A stretch of 64,000 nucleotides of DNA from Stenotrophomonas sp. UBA2302 (GCA_002345545.1 DDVW01000037.1:24034-88033); one strand, 5' to 3'; shown: positions 30,717 through 39,395, counted from the stretch's first letter. Numbers and translations are program-made. The notes: generated from the sequence alone by a model not told the origin.

Positions 30717-31754
30717 TCATTCGAACAGACGCTTGTCTTTGGCGTACTCGCGGGCCTGGTTGCGGGTGATCAGGCTGCGCTTGACCAGGTCCTGCAGATT
30801 CTGGTCCAGCGTCATCATGCCCACCTGCTGACCGGTCTGGATCGCCGAATACATCTGCGCCACCTTGTCCTCGCGGATCAGGTTGCGGATGGCCGGGGTG
30901 GCGACCATGATCTCGTGCGAGGCGATACGGCCACCGCCGACCTTCTTCAGCAGTGCCTGCGAGATCACCGCACGCAAGGATTCGGACAGCATCGAGCGCA
31001 CCATCGGCTTCTCGCCGGCCGGGAACACGTCGATGATACGGTCGATGGTCTTGGCCGCCGAGCTGGTATGCAGGGTGCCGAACACCAGGTGACCGGTTTC
31101 CGCGGCGGTCAGCGCCAGGCGGATGGTTTCCAGGTCACGCAATTCGCCGACCAGGATGATATCCGGGTCTTCACGCAGCGCCGAGCGCAGCGCCTCGTTG
31201 AAGCCGTGCGTATCACGGTGCACTTCGCGCTGGTTGATCAGACACTTCTGCGAGGTGTGCACGAATTCGATCGGATCCTCGACGGTGAGGATGTGGCCGT
31301 ATTCGTTCTTGTTGATGTGGTCGATCATCGCCGCCAGCGTGGTCGACTTGCCCGAGCCGGTCGGGCCGGTGACCAGGATCAGGCCCTGCGGCTGTTCGAT
31401 CAGCTCACGGAAGATCGGCGGGCAGCCGAGGTCTTCCAGCGTCAGCACTTCCGAGGGAATGGTACGGAACACCGCACCGGCGCCGCGGTTCTGGTTGAAG
31501 GCGTTGACACGGAAGCGCGCCAGCGAGGGAATCTCGAAGGAAAAGTCGACCTCGAGGAACTCTTCGTAGTCGCGGCGCTGCTTGTCGGACATGATGTCGT
31601 AGACCAGCGCGTGCACCTGCTTGTGGTCCAGCGCCGGGATGTTGATGCGGCGGACGTCACCGTCCACGCGGATCATCGGCGGCAGGCCGGCGGAAAGGTG
31701 AAGGTCCGAAGCCTTGTTCTTGACCGAGAATGCCAAAAGTTCAGCGATATCCAT
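30717..31754 (-). CDS. pilT: Type IV pilus twitching motility ATPase PilT
   Basis: A 345-residue hexameric retraction motor. It shows Walker A GPTGSGKST, Walker B ILVGELRD, His box GTLHTSSAAKTIDR and the retraction-specific AIRNLIRED motif. The start MDIAELLAFSVKNKASDLH at 31754 is chosen; an ATG three codons upstream (31763) is possible. A TATACT sequence on the minus strand (31810-31815) could be its -10. Divergent from yggS. Confidence 0.96.
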   Translation of the reverse strand: MDIAELLAFSVKNKASDLHLSAGLPPMIRVDGDVRRINIPALDHKQVHALVYDIMSDKQRRDYEEFLEVDFSFEIPSLARFRVNAFNQNRGAGAVFRTIPSEVLTLEDLGCPPIFRELIEQPQGLILVTGPTGSGKSTTLAAMIDHINKNEYGHILTVEDPIEFVHTSQKCLINQREVHRDTHGFNEALRSALREDPDIILVGELRDLETIRLALTAAETGHLVFGTLHTSSAAKTIDRIIDVFPAGEKPMVRSMLSESLRAVISQALLKKVGGGRIASHEIMVATPAIRNLIREDKVAQMYSAIQTGQQVGMMTLDQNLQDLVKRSLITRNQAREYAKDKRLFE

Positions 31755-31841
31755 ACGCGCCATGTCCCCTGCGTTTGCGAGCATCTGGAAGGTGTTTCCC
31801 CTGCCGGGCAGTATAGCGTTCCCACGTAAGAGGTAGACCGT

Positions 31842-32513
31842 TTGTCCACTGTGCCACTGGCCGCGCTCGTGCGCGAGATTTCCGAGCATTCCCCCGCGTC
31901 CCGCCCGGCCCGGCTGCTGGCGGTGTCCAAGCTGCAGCCGGCCCCGGCCATTGCCGCGCTCGCCGCCCAAGGGCAACAGGCGTTTGGTGAAAACTACGTG
32001 CAGGAGGCCGCCGCCAAGGTCGCCACTCTGGCACCGCTGGGGTTGGAATGGCACCTGATCGGGCACCTGCAGTCCAACAAGGCCGACATCGCCGCGCGGA
32101 TCTTCGACTGGGTGCAGACCGTGGACCGGCTCAAGCTGGTCGGCGCCCTGGCCCGCCACCGGCCCACCGGCCTGGCGCCGCTCAACGTGCTGATCCAGGT
32201 CAATATCGACGACGAGGACAGCAAGCACGGCTGCCACCCCGAGGAGGTTGCCGCACTGGCCGCCGCAATCGTGCTGGAGCCGGCGCTTTGCCTGCGCGGA
32301 CTGATGGCCATTCCCGCACCCCATCCCGAGCAGGCGCGCCGGCGCGCCGCCTTCGCACGGATGCGCACCCTGTTCGACGCCCTCGCCAGCCAGTACCCGC
32401 AGGTGGATACACTGTCGATGGGCATGAGCGGCGACTTCCCGCTGGCCATCGCCGAAGGCGCCACCATGGTGCGCGTCGGCACCGCGCTGTTCGGCCAGCG
32501 CCCTTCCCCCTGA
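31842..32513 (+). CDS. YggS family pyridoxal phosphate homeostasis protein
   Basis: A 223-residue PLP-binding protein with a single TIM-barrel domain. The PLP Lys is in LLAVSKLQP near residue 30; FGENYVQEA, WHLIGHLQSNK and GMSGDFPLAIAEGATMVRVGTALFG follow. It buffers PLP rather than catalysing a known reaction. It starts with TTG, supported by AAGAGGT seven bases upstream. Followed by proC, the usual partner. Confidence 0.94.
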   Translation: MSTVPLAALVREISEHSPASRPARLLAVSKLQPAPAIAALAAQGQQAFGENYVQEAAAKVATLAPLGLEWHLIGHLQSNKADIAARIFDWVQTVDRLKLVGALARHRPTGLAPLNVLIQVNIDDEDSKHGCHPEEVAALAAAIVLEPALCLRGLMAIPAPHPEQARRRAAFARMRTLFDALASQYPQVDTLSMGMSGDFPLAIAEGATMVRVGTALFGQRPSP

Positions 32514-32530
32514 ATGCTGTCGAGGCTTGC

Positions 32531-33379
32531 ATGACCGGCTCAACCACGTCGCTCCCCCCTTCTTCTGCCGGCATCGCCTTCATCGGCGGCGGCAACATGG
32601 CCCGCAGCCTGATCGCCGGACTGATCCGCCGCGGCGTGGCCCCGGCCAGTATCCGCGTTGCCGAGCCGGTCGAGCCGCTGCGCACGGCGCTGGCGAGGGA
32701 CTTCGGCGTGACCTGCGTGGCCGACGCCACCTCCGCCGTCGGCGGTGCGACGCTGTGGCTGATGGCAGTCAAACCGCAGGTGATGCGCGAAGTCTGCACT
32801 GACCTGGCCGACACCGCCCAGCAGGTCGCGCCGGTTGTCGTATCGATCGCTGCCGGCATCACCAGCACGCAACTGGACCGCTGGCTGGGCGGCAACCGCG
32901 CCATCGTCCGCGCCATGCCCAATACCCCGGCCCTGCTCGGCGCCGGCGTTACCGGGCTGTTTGCCACCGGGCAGGTCACGCCCGGGCAGCGCGCGCAGGC
33001 GGAACAGGTACTGGCCAGTGCCGGGCGCACGGTATGGATCGACGATGAAGCCCTGATGGATGCGGTCACCGCCGTCTCCGGCAGTGGCCCGGCCTATGTG
33101 TTCCTGCTGGCCGAAGCGATGGAGGCCGCCGCACGGGAACAGGGTCTGTCCGCCGAGGTGGCCCGCACGCTGGTGCTGGATACGGTGCTCGGTGCGGCAC
33201 GCATGCTGACCGAAGCCGATGAAGCCCCGGCTGAGCTGCGCCGGCGCGTCACCTCGCCCGGCGGCACCACCCAGGCCGCCATCGAAACCTTCCAGTCCGG
33301 CGGCTTCGAGGCCCTCACCGCCCGCGCGATCGCCGCGGCCGCCCGGCGTGGCCGGGAACTGTCCGCCGCCAACGACTGA
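32531..33379 (+). CDS. proC: Pyrroline-5-carboxylate reductase
   Basis: A 282-residue NAD(P)H enzyme making proline. It shows the dinucleotide-binding FIGGGNMARSLIAGL near the N-terminus, AVKPQVM, RAMPNTPALLGAGVTG, and the C-terminal TAVSGSGPAYVFLLAEAM and TSPGGTTQAAI. Eighteen bases after yggS, so co-transcribed. Confidence 0.97.
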   Translation: MTGSTTSLPPSSAGIAFIGGGNMARSLIAGLIRRGVAPASIRVAEPVEPLRTALARDFGVTCVADATSAVGGATLWLMAVKPQVMREVCTDLADTAQQVAPVVVSIAAGITSTQLDRWLGGNRAIVRAMPNTPALLGAGVTGLFATGQVTPGQRAQAEQVLASAGRTVWIDDEALMDAVTAVSGSGPAYVFLLAEAMEAAAREQGLSAEVARTLVLDTVLGAARMLTEADEAPAELRRRVTSPGGTTQAAIETFQSGGFEALTARAIAAAARRGRELSAAND

Positions 33380-33415
33380 ACAATGCAATCACTTCCCCCT
33401 TTCCGGAGACCCCGC

Positions 33416-33874
33416 ATGCCCCGCCTGTCCTTCCTGCTGCCCGCACTGTTGCTCGCCCTGTCAGCCTGTTCCGGACAGCAGGCGCCACGTCCGGCCACCC
33501 TGCTGCCGGAGCAGCCGGCACACGCCGATTTCGACGCGCTGCGGGTGCATTACAGCCTGCTGCCGACGCTGGCGATGAACGAGTCCGTGGCGCGCGACTA
33601 TGGCGTCGAGCGCAAGCCGGATCGTGCGCTGCTGGTGGTCGCACTGCGCCAGCGCGTGGGCGACGAGGAGCAGTCCATCGCCGGCGAAGTCAGCGCCACC
33701 GCCACGGATCTTTCCGGCAAACGCCAGAGCGTCGCACTGCGACCGGTGCAGGTCGGCAGCTATACCGACCTGATCGGTGTGGTCGATGCCCATCCCAACG
33801 ACCAGCTGCGGGTGGAGTTGCAGGTTGAGACACCGGCAGGGCGGGGCAAGGTGCGTTTCGAAAGAGGTTTCTGA
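33416..33874 (+). CDS. DUF4426 lipoprotein
   Basis: A 152-residue lipoprotein: hydrophobic signal ending in lipobox LSAC (Cys18 region), then DFDALRVHYSLLPTLAMNESVARDYGVERKPDRALLVVALRQ, the DUF4426 pattern. The function is unknown. GGAGA lies upstream of the ATG at 33416, favouring it over an in-frame ATG at 33383. Third gene of the yggS-proC unit. Confidence 0.8.
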   Translation: MPRLSFLLPALLLALSACSGQQAPRPATLLPEQPAHADFDALRVHYSLLPTLAMNESVARDYGVERKPDRALLVVALRQRVGDEEQSIAGEVSATATDLSGKRQSVALRPVQVGSYTDLIGVVDAHPNDQLRVELQVETPAGRGKVRFERGF

Positions 33875-33901
33875 ACCTCCCAAAACCAACGATGTGCGCA
33901 A

Positions 33902-34027
33902 GGTCACACTTTTCCTGCCGGCTTTCCGTGTGACCCGAGCGCTCTGACCACGTCCTTGGCGCGTGATTCTGTCCCGCAATCAATCAGATGGGACAAAAAA
34001 GGTCGCGACTATCACAAGACAGGGACA
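33902..34027. promoter_or_regulatory. Inverted and direct repeats upstream of the ABC-phosphatase gene
   Basis: GGTCACAC (33902-33909) pairs with GTGTGACC (33928-33935). TGTCCC at 33970-33975 pairs with GGGACA at 33990-33995, and GGGACA recurs at 34022-34027, 32 bases (three helical turns) from the first. These lie just upstream of a promoter, so they may bind a regulator; none is identified. The 33902 palindrome could instead be a weak terminator for the DUF4426 gene. Confidence 0.4.
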
Positions 34028-34062
34028 TAACGAAGCCCCGTTCGTATCATTCCAACGTCAAA

Positions 34063-34090
34063 TTGACATGGCGATTGGCCGCGCCATACT
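34063..34090 (+). promoter_or_regulatory. Sigma-70 promoter for the ABC-phosphatase gene
   Basis: A perfect -35 TTGACA (34063-34068), a 16-base spacer and CATACT (34085-34090) as -10. It lies 57 bases before the chosen start codon, in a stretch richer in A+T than its surroundings. Confidence 0.6.
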
Positions 34091-34146
34091 CCTCACCCTC
34101 CCCCATTAATCAAGCGCGCCGAGGGAACAGGCGCGTTTGGCAGCGC

Positions 34147-35502
34147 ATGGCCTCCCCCATATCTCCCCCTTTCTCCCCTCTGCTGCAGCTGCAAGGCTGG
34201 GGCATGAGCCGCGGCCGCCGCACCGTGCTGGCCTCGATCGACCTTGTGCTCGATGGTCCCGGCATCACCGTATTGATGGGCCCCGGCGGCACCGGCAAGT
34301 CCACCCTGCTGCAGGCGTTGGCCGGCCAGCCGAACGCCCATGGCGAACGCTGGGGCCAGTTGCTGTATCAGGGACAGCCGTTGGAGCAGGCCGTGCTGCC
34401 GCCCGCACTGGCCCACCAGCAACCACGCGAGCTGGGTTTCAGCGTGCTGGAAAACCTCGGCGCGGCGCTGCGCCAGCACCATGGTGGCACCCCGCTTGAA
34501 CTGCGTGAGACCGTCATTGCGCGCCTGCAATCACTGGGGGCCGACGCCCTGATCGGGTACCTGCAGCAGCGCGCCATCGACCTGCCACGCGGCCTGGCAC
34601 GGCAGCTGGCGATCCTGCGCGCGGCATTCAGCGGAAGTGCGCTGTTGCTGATCGATGAGCCCACCAGTGAACTGGAGGAGGCCGATGCCGAAGCGATACT
34701 GGCACTGATCCAGCGACTGGCAACCAGCCACTGCTGCCTTGTCAGCCTGCATCACCAGGGCCAGGCACGGCGGATCGCCTCCCGCGTCATCCTGCTGGCC
34801 GGCGGCCAGGTACAGGTGGACGCGACGGCGGAGGACTTCTTCAGCAACCGCATGCAGCACCCGGTGCTGGCGCAGTTCCTGCGGACCGGCAGCTGCCATG
34901 TGCCGGCCCCGGATGCGCGCCCGGAGGAGCTGGCCAGCAACGTCGCTGCCCCGGTTCTGCCGGCAAGACCGCAGCCGGCTATTGCAGATACCCCCCGGCC
35001 TGCGCCCAGACTGCCAGCCACGCCCTCACGGCGCGGCCCCAGCGGCTTCCACTGGCTGCAGCCCGGCCGCCTGGCCGGCTGTCCGATGCCCGGTGCGGTA
35101 TTCGCCATCGACCATGACCTGACGCTGCTGCGCGGCATGGGCATCACCGTGCTGATCAATCTGACCGAGAACGAGATGCCGGCCGAACTGCTGGCACCGC
35201 ACGGCCTGCGCAGCTACCACATGGGCATCCCCGATCGCCGCGCGCCACCATTGCTGTGGGCCAAGCTGCTGCTGGCCAAGATCGACGTGATGCTGCGCGA
35301 GGGTGAAGTGGTGGCGGTGCATTGCCTGGCAGGGCTGGGCCGCACCGGCATGGTGCTGGCCGCCTGGCTGATCCGCGAGGGTTTGACCGCCGACGAGGCA
35401 CTGCGCCGCGTGCGCACCATCGAGCCGGGCTTCGTGCAATCACAGGAGCAGGAAGACCTGCTGCACCTGCTGGAAGAAAACCTGCTGATCCGCGCCTGCT
35501 GA
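34147..35502 (+). CDS. ABC-type ATPase fused to a DUSP23-like phosphatase
   Basis: A 451-residue two-domain protein. Residues about 12-245 are an ABC ATPase: Walker A GPGGTGKS at 45-52, Walker B LLLIDEPTS at 166-174 and an H-loop His near 202. The signature is degenerate (LPRGLARQ instead of LSGGQ). A Pro/Ala-rich linker spans 255-300. Residues 300-445 form a dual-specificity tyrosine phosphatase with GRLAG, INLTENE, general acid Asp363 (IPDRRAPP), and the P-loop HCLAGLGRTG (Cys393, Arg399); both catalytic residues are present. No membrane partner is nearby, so transport is doubtful. An upstream in-frame ATG at 33988 lies before the promoter and is rejected. Confidence 0.8.
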   Translation: MASPISPPFSPLLQLQGWGMSRGRRTVLASIDLVLDGPGITVLMGPGGTGKSTLLQALAGQPNAHGERWGQLLYQGQPLEQAVLPPALAHQQPRELGFSVLENLGAALRQHHGGTPLELRETVIARLQSLGADALIGYLQQRAIDLPRGLARQLAILRAAFSGSALLLIDEPTSELEEADAEAILALIQRLATSHCCLVSLHHQGQARRIASRVILLAGGQVQVDATAEDFFSNRMQHPVLAQFLRTGSCHVPAPDARPEELASNVAAPVLPARPQPAIADTPRPAPRLPATPSRRGPSGFHWLQPGRLAGCPMPGAVFAIDHDLTLLRGMGITVLINLTENEMPAELLAPHGLRSYHMGIPDRRAPPLLWAKLLLAKIDVMLREGEVVAVHCLAGLGRTGMVLAAWLIREGLTADEALRRVRTIEPGFVQSQEQEDLLHLLEENLLIRAC

Positions 35503-35571
35503 TCCGCCCCTGTTCCCGGCGTGCCACACCGTGGTCCGCCACCCCCTCCCCCCTCCCCCAAGGAAACCCCC

Positions 35572-35979
35572 ATGTCCCTTGACACCACCCTGCAACAATC
35601 CGTCGCTTCCATCCCCGAATGCGTTGCAGCCGGCTACGTCGACATCAGCTCGGGCATGTTGCTGTCGGTACGCACCGTGGATTCACATCCCCGCGAAGTA
35701 CTGGACCTGGTCGCAGCCGCCACCGCCGACCTGTACCAGGGGCCGAACATCCGCAGCATCGAACAGATGTTCCGCCGCGCCCGCGGCCTGGAAGAGGTGG
35801 AAGGTGCGCACTACTTCCAGGAAATCATCGTCAACAGCGAGAACCTGATCCACATCTTCATGCGCGGCAAGCGCTATCCGGACTATGTGATGGTGTTCGT
35901 CTGCCGCCGCACCGCCAACCTCGGCATGGCGCTGACAAAATCGCGACTGGCACTGCCGGCGATCGAAGCGGAAATCTGA
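35572..35979 (+). CDS. Roadblock/LC7-like small protein
   Basis: A 135-residue soluble protein. ECVAAGYVDISSGMLLSVRT near the N-terminus and IHIFMRGKRYPDYVMVFVCRRTANLGMALTKSR near the C-terminus recall the Roadblock/LC7 fold, whose bacterial members (MglB type) regulate small GTPases. No GTPase gene is adjacent; the partner may be the ABC-phosphatase encoded 69 bases upstream. AAGGA precedes the ATG. Family assignment is by pattern only and moderate. Confidence 0.55.
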   Translation: MSLDTTLQQSVASIPECVAAGYVDISSGMLLSVRTVDSHPREVLDLVAAATADLYQGPNIRSIEQMFRRARGLEEVEGAHYFQEIIVNSENLIHIFMRGKRYPDYVMVFVCRRTANLGMALTKSRLALPAIEAEI

Positions 35980-35987
35980 AACACAAC

Positions 35988-36010
35988 GGCCACCGCAAGG
36001 TGGCCTTTTT
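35988..36010 (+). terminator. Rho-independent terminator after the Roadblock-like gene
   Basis: GGCCACC, GCAA tetraloop, GGTGGCC (35999-36005), then TTTTT. It ends the ABC-phosphatase/Roadblock-like transcript nine bases after the stop. Confidence 0.88.
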
Positions 36011-36026
36011 CATGACAGCACACGCA

Positions 36027-36050
36027 GCCACCCGCATGCATGCGGGTGGC
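36027..36050. repeat. Perfect 24-bp palindrome after the hydrolase gene
   Basis: A perfect palindrome with arms GCCACCCGCATG and its complement and no spacer, four bases past the stop of the minus-strand hydrolase gene. No T-run follows on either strand; it may stabilise the 3' end of the mRNA. Confidence 0.55.
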
Positions 36051-36054
36051 TCGC

Positions 36055-38013
36055 TTAATGCAGGTCGACGCCTTCGACCTCATGCAGGTCCTCGCGCAGG
36101 ATGCGCCGCACCTCGATCACCGCTTCCGGCGTTTCCTGCACGCTGTGCCCGGACACGATCACCTTTTCCGACAACGCGCCTTCCAGGTGGGCGCTCCAGT
36201 AAGGCACCAGTCCGTCATCCGAATCGGCCAGTGCCCCATCGGCCTTCTTTCGGGCGATGATCGAGTGGTATTTCACCCCCCGGGCCATCGGCAGCGTGGA
36301 AGAAACCTGGATGAAGGGGTCCGACGCGCTGAGGTTGTCGATGCTGTTGCTGATACGCGGCTCCTTGGCCTTGGCATCGACGCCATCAGCACCCTGCAGC
36401 ACCATGAACACCTCGCCGAACGCCCCCAGTATCGTCAACGGCAACCGTACCAGCCGGCCGATCATCCGCCCCAGGCGATTGCCGGCCGCGTCGGTCCCCT
36501 TGTGCGGGGATGCGAGGAAGATCGCCCGTCCCACCTCGGGCTGCGGGCTGAAATGCATCAAGGGTTTCAACCGTCCTTCCACCCGCGCGAGGCGCTCGCC
36601 CTTCAACTTGAAGCGCTCCAGTGCATCGTTCCACAGCACCTCGCCCGAATCACTCAGCATCAGCCGCGCGATCACGCCACCCATGCTGTGGCCGATGAAC
36701 ACCATGTCATGCGATGCCGGCGCCTTGCCGGTCGGATCGAAATGCCGCAGCGTCCGGTTGAACGCGCTGCTGACCGTGTGCCGGTTCAAGGCGATCGGCG
36801 CGTTAGTCGGGTAATACACCGACCACACCTGGTAGTGCCGGCGCATTTCCGGATCGCCCATGATCTCGTTGGCCAGGTTCACCCAGGCCTCCGGACTGCT
36901 GGCCAGACCATGCAGCATGAAGATGATGCGACGTTGCGGGTCGTAGGGCTGCATCAGGTAGATATGCGGCTCACGGATGCCTTCGCCACGCCCGAACAGT
37001 GTGCGCAGCGATTCGGAGGCAAACCCCGACTGCGCCAGCCACACCCCGTAGGCGGCGGTGAAGTTCGCCGCCAGCGGCACTTCCTGCCCATGCAGGACAA
37101 GCTCGCCGGTATCGTCGGGGGCATAGGCCTCCAGCCGGACTTCCCGCGTCGCCAGTACCTGCTCCAGCGTATCGCCACTGAAATGCAGCAGCGTGGTGGC
37201 GTTGATCGCTGGCATCGCGCTGTAGAACGGCCGATCCGCGGCGCGCTCCTCGCTTTCCACCGCCTGTGCCAGATCCGAGCCATCCATCACCACCACCAGC
37301 TCGGCGCCAAACCCGTCACGGCGGTAGGAGCTGCGCAGGCCGGCAAAACTCACGGAAGAGGCCGCCACCAGTTGCCGCGGGATTCCATCCAGCTTCAGCT
37401 GGTCAAAGCGCGTGGTGAGGGTCCAGCGGTCCACCTGCACCGGTTGGCCGATGTCCTCCCCTTGCAGGGCGCGCTCGCGGGTGCGCTGGAACACCACCGA
37501 GGAGGCCTGTTCGGCCGCGTAATTGTAGTAATCGCGCACTTGGGTCAGGCGGTCTTCCAGCGCCCGCTGCGCAGGAGTGCGGCCGCTGAAGAACAGATAG
37601 GCGTAGGAATAGCGTGCGGTTTCCAGCCACGCATCCAGCGCCACGGCCGACAGTTCCACCGGCTCCCCGGCCTTGGCCTTGGGCGTCAATGCCAGCGCTT
37701 CCTGCATCCACAGCTCGGCCAGGGTCGAAAGCCGCTGCTCGGTCTGCAAGCCGTCGGTGCCGGCCACCACCTGCCGGCACGCCGGCAGATTCTTGCCGCA
37801 CTCGGCGGGCGTCTGTCCGATCACCGACAGCGCTTCCTGCGACAGCGCGCTCAAGCGCCCGCTGTTGAGGATGTCGCCGCGCTTGAGCATCACATAGTCG
37901 GTGTTGGACACCGGCTTCATCTTCACCATCGCGCAGCCGCCACAAAGCAGCAGCGCCAGCAGTGCCAGCAACGGCAGCAGCCGGGGCGTCCTTGCCTGCA
38001 GGGATGTCGCCAT
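36055..38013 (-). CDS. Large alpha/beta hydrolase, membrane- or lipid-anchored
   Basis: A 652-residue exported protein. An N-terminal hydrophobic segment (10-26) ends in CGGC, an imperfect lipobox with Cys27. A 330-residue helical N-terminal region of unknown fold precedes the hydrolase domain: oxyanion HGLASSPEAW from 368, nucleophile Ser443 in GHSMGG, and a likely acid Asp and His in ADSDDGLVPYWSAHL and SGHSVQETPE near the C-terminus. Probably a lipase or esterase facing the periplasm; substrate unknown. It overlaps the DUF4105 gene by one base. Confidence 0.8.
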   Translation of the reverse strand: MATSLQARTPRLLPLLALLALLLCGGCAMVKMKPVSNTDYVMLKRGDILNSGRLSALSQEALSVIGQTPAECGKNLPACRQVVAGTDGLQTEQRLSTLAELWMQEALALTPKAKAGEPVELSAVALDAWLETARYSYAYLFFSGRTPAQRALEDRLTQVRDYYNYAAEQASSVVFQRTRERALQGEDIGQPVQVDRWTLTTRFDQLKLDGIPRQLVAASSVSFAGLRSSYRRDGFGAELVVVMDGSDLAQAVESEERAADRPFYSAMPAINATTLLHFSGDTLEQVLATREVRLEAYAPDDTGELVLHGQEVPLAANFTAAYGVWLAQSGFASESLRTLFGRGEGIREPHIYLMQPYDPQRRIIFMLHGLASSPEAWVNLANEIMGDPEMRRHYQVWSVYYPTNAPIALNRHTVSSAFNRTLRHFDPTGKAPASHDMVFIGHSMGGVIARLMLSDSGEVLWNDALERFKLKGERLARVEGRLKPLMHFSPQPEVGRAIFLASPHKGTDAAGNRLGRMIGRLVRLPLTILGAFGEVFMVLQGADGVDAKAKEPRISNSIDNLSASDPFIQVSSTLPMARGVKYHSIIARKKADGALADSDDGLVPYWSAHLEGALSEKVIVSGHSVQETPEAVIEVRRILREDLHEVEGVDLH

Positions 38014-39059
38014 CAGGGGTTTCCGCCACCATCGATACCCGGAACCCCTGCCCGGATCCGGGTCGAGAAGTCGGGGCCATCACCCGCCGCGCGGGCACGC
38101 GAGGTGATGCGTCCCAGCTCGCGCAGGCGCTCAACGGGCACGCCCGCTGTCAGGCCACCGATGCTGCCGACATAGTCGGCAAGGTAGCCGGACAGCAGCA
38201 GCCGGTAATCCAGCGGCAGCCCCGGCACGATCTGCCGTACCAGCTCGAACACCACCGTGGTGCAGTTGCTGGTCAGTGTGTTGTAGAAACGCGGTGCCTG
38301 CTGGAGTTGCTGTGCGCTGGCCACGTAGGAATGCAGCAGCGCCTTCATCTCTTCCCGGTCCAGGCCCTGCAAGCGGTAGAGATAGACATCCTCGCCACGC
38401 ACGTTGCTGCGCACCTGCACGATGTCGCGTTCGTCGGCGGCGACCAGCACCGCTTCGAACTTGCGGAAGAAGCCACCGAGCGCGGAGAACGCCTCGTCCT
38501 GCTCCTTGCGGATTTCCAGCGAGAACACCAGTTGCCGGCCATCGGAAAAACCGAACGACACCAGCGTATGGGCGATGGCCGGCCCCATCCAGTAGGACAG
38601 GATCAGATCAGCCGAACGCACCTGCGACAGATCGTACTGGCGGGGTTCCCAGCGCACGTCGTAGTCGTTTTCGGTGCGCCAGTGGAAATTGCGCACGTTG
38701 TCGATCAACAGCCGGTCACCCTCGATGCGCGCATGCAGCGGCTGCGCCACATCATCGGCCCAGGCTCGGTCCTGCTGCGGGCGGATCGTCGCCCACCACA
38801 CCAGCATCACGCAGAACAGCACACCGAATACCGCCAGCGAATGCCAGCGCCGCTTGGGACCGAAGCCCGCACGCACGGCCCAGATCGTCGGCACGCACCA
38901 CACCAGCACCGCGGCGATGCGGGCGGCCATGTTGCCGGGGAAATGGAACCACAACGCAAACCCACCCCAGATACCCATCCCCAGACACACCAGGGCCAGC
39001 ATCGTGCAACCAATGCTGCGCAATACACCCCGCAGGCGCAGCTTCTTGCCATTCAACAC
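38013..39059 (-). CDS. DUF4105 membrane protein
   Basis: A 348-residue protein with three N-terminal membrane helices (to about 85) and a periplasmic domain with the DUF4105 hallmarks NVRNFHWRTENDYDVRWE, SDGRQLVFSLEIRKE and the conserved FYNTLTSNCTTVVFEL, a Cys-centred motif seen in putative cysteine hydrolases. The start is GTG at 39059, supported by a perfect GGAGG six bases upstream. Followed by and overlapping the large alpha/beta hydrolase gene, with which it is often paired. Confidence 0.82.
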   Translation of the reverse strand: MLNGKKLRLRGVLRSIGCTMLALVCLGMGIWGGFALWFHFPGNMAARIAAVLVWCVPTIWAVRAGFGPKRRWHSLAVFGVLFCVMLVWWATIRPQQDRAWADDVAQPLHARIEGDRLLIDNVRNFHWRTENDYDVRWEPRQYDLSQVRSADLILSYWMGPAIAHTLVSFGFSDGRQLVFSLEIRKEQDEAFSALGGFFRKFEAVLVAADERDIVQVRSNVRGEDVYLYRLQGLDREEMKALLHSYVASAQQLQQAPRFYNTLTSNCTTVVFELVRQIVPGLPLDYRLLLSGYLADYVGSIGGLTAGVPVERLRELGRITSRARAAGDGPDFSTRIRAGVPGIDGGGNP

Positions 39060-39222
39060 GTCAAACCTCCGCACACCATGTCCTGTTTGCCGGCAAAAAC
39101 GAAGCCTGGTCCTGCAATGCGGATGGCATCCCTCTGCCGATCTTCCGATCGTCTGCTGGGCCGGTAACGACCCGCGCGCAAAGATATCCTGTGCGACGTT
39201 GAAATCCGAGGAACACTGCAAC

Positions 39223-39250
39223 AAAAAAACCGGCACAAGGCCGGTTTTTT
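39223..39250. terminator. Bidirectional terminator after tRNA-Val
   Basis: AAAAAAA then CCGGC (39230-39234), loop ACAAG, GCCGG (39240-39244) then TTTTTT. Ten bases past the tRNA on the minus strand, so it ends the tRNA transcript. Confidence 0.88.
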
Positions 39251-39259
39251 CTATTCGCT

Positions 39260-39334
39260 TGGTGGGCGGTGCAGGGATCGAACCTGCGACCCTTGCCGTG
39301 TGAAGGCAATGCTCTACCGCTGAGCTAACCGCCC
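39260..39334 (-). tRNA. tRNA-Val (anticodon CAC)
   Basis: A 75-nt cloverleaf on the minus strand. The acceptor stem GGGCGGT pairs with ACCGCCC; D-arm GCTCAGCGGTAGAGC; anticodon stem TTGCC/GGCAA with loop TTCACAC, giving anticodon CAC for valine GUG; T-arm GCAGGTTCGATCCCTGC. The CCA end is encoded (39260-39262). Confidence 0.97.
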
Positions 39335-39350
39335 GTGTTGCGAGCCGCTC

Positions 39351-39378
39351 ATTATAGGCAGCCAAACGACAACGTCAA
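39351..39378 (-). promoter_or_regulatory. tRNA-Val promoter
   Basis: On the minus strand TTGACG (39373-39378), a 16-base spacer and a perfect TATAAT (39351-39356), followed by a G+C-rich discriminator (GAGCGGC), typical of stable RNA promoters under stringent control. Sixteen bases separate the -10 from the mature tRNA 5' end. Confidence 0.85.
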
Positions 39379-39395
39379 CATTTTTTTGCAGACAT

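Noticed and set aside
30717-32543. PilT frame extended to 608 codons
   Set aside because: The extension runs antisense through yggS and lacks similarity to secretion ATPases; PilT begins at 31754.
33988-34146. N-terminal extension of the ABC-phosphatase protein from an ATG at 33988
   Set aside because: This ATG precedes the TTGACA promoter, and the extra 53 residues have no fold character.
36027-36050. Palindrome as a full terminator
   Set aside because: No T-run follows on either strand; listed only as a palindrome.
36040-38175. A 711-codon open frame on the plus strand
   Set aside because: It lies antisense to the alpha/beta hydrolase, which has signal, GHSMGG and domain logic; the antisense protein is rich in His, Arg and Gln, typical of shadow frames in G+C-rich DNA.
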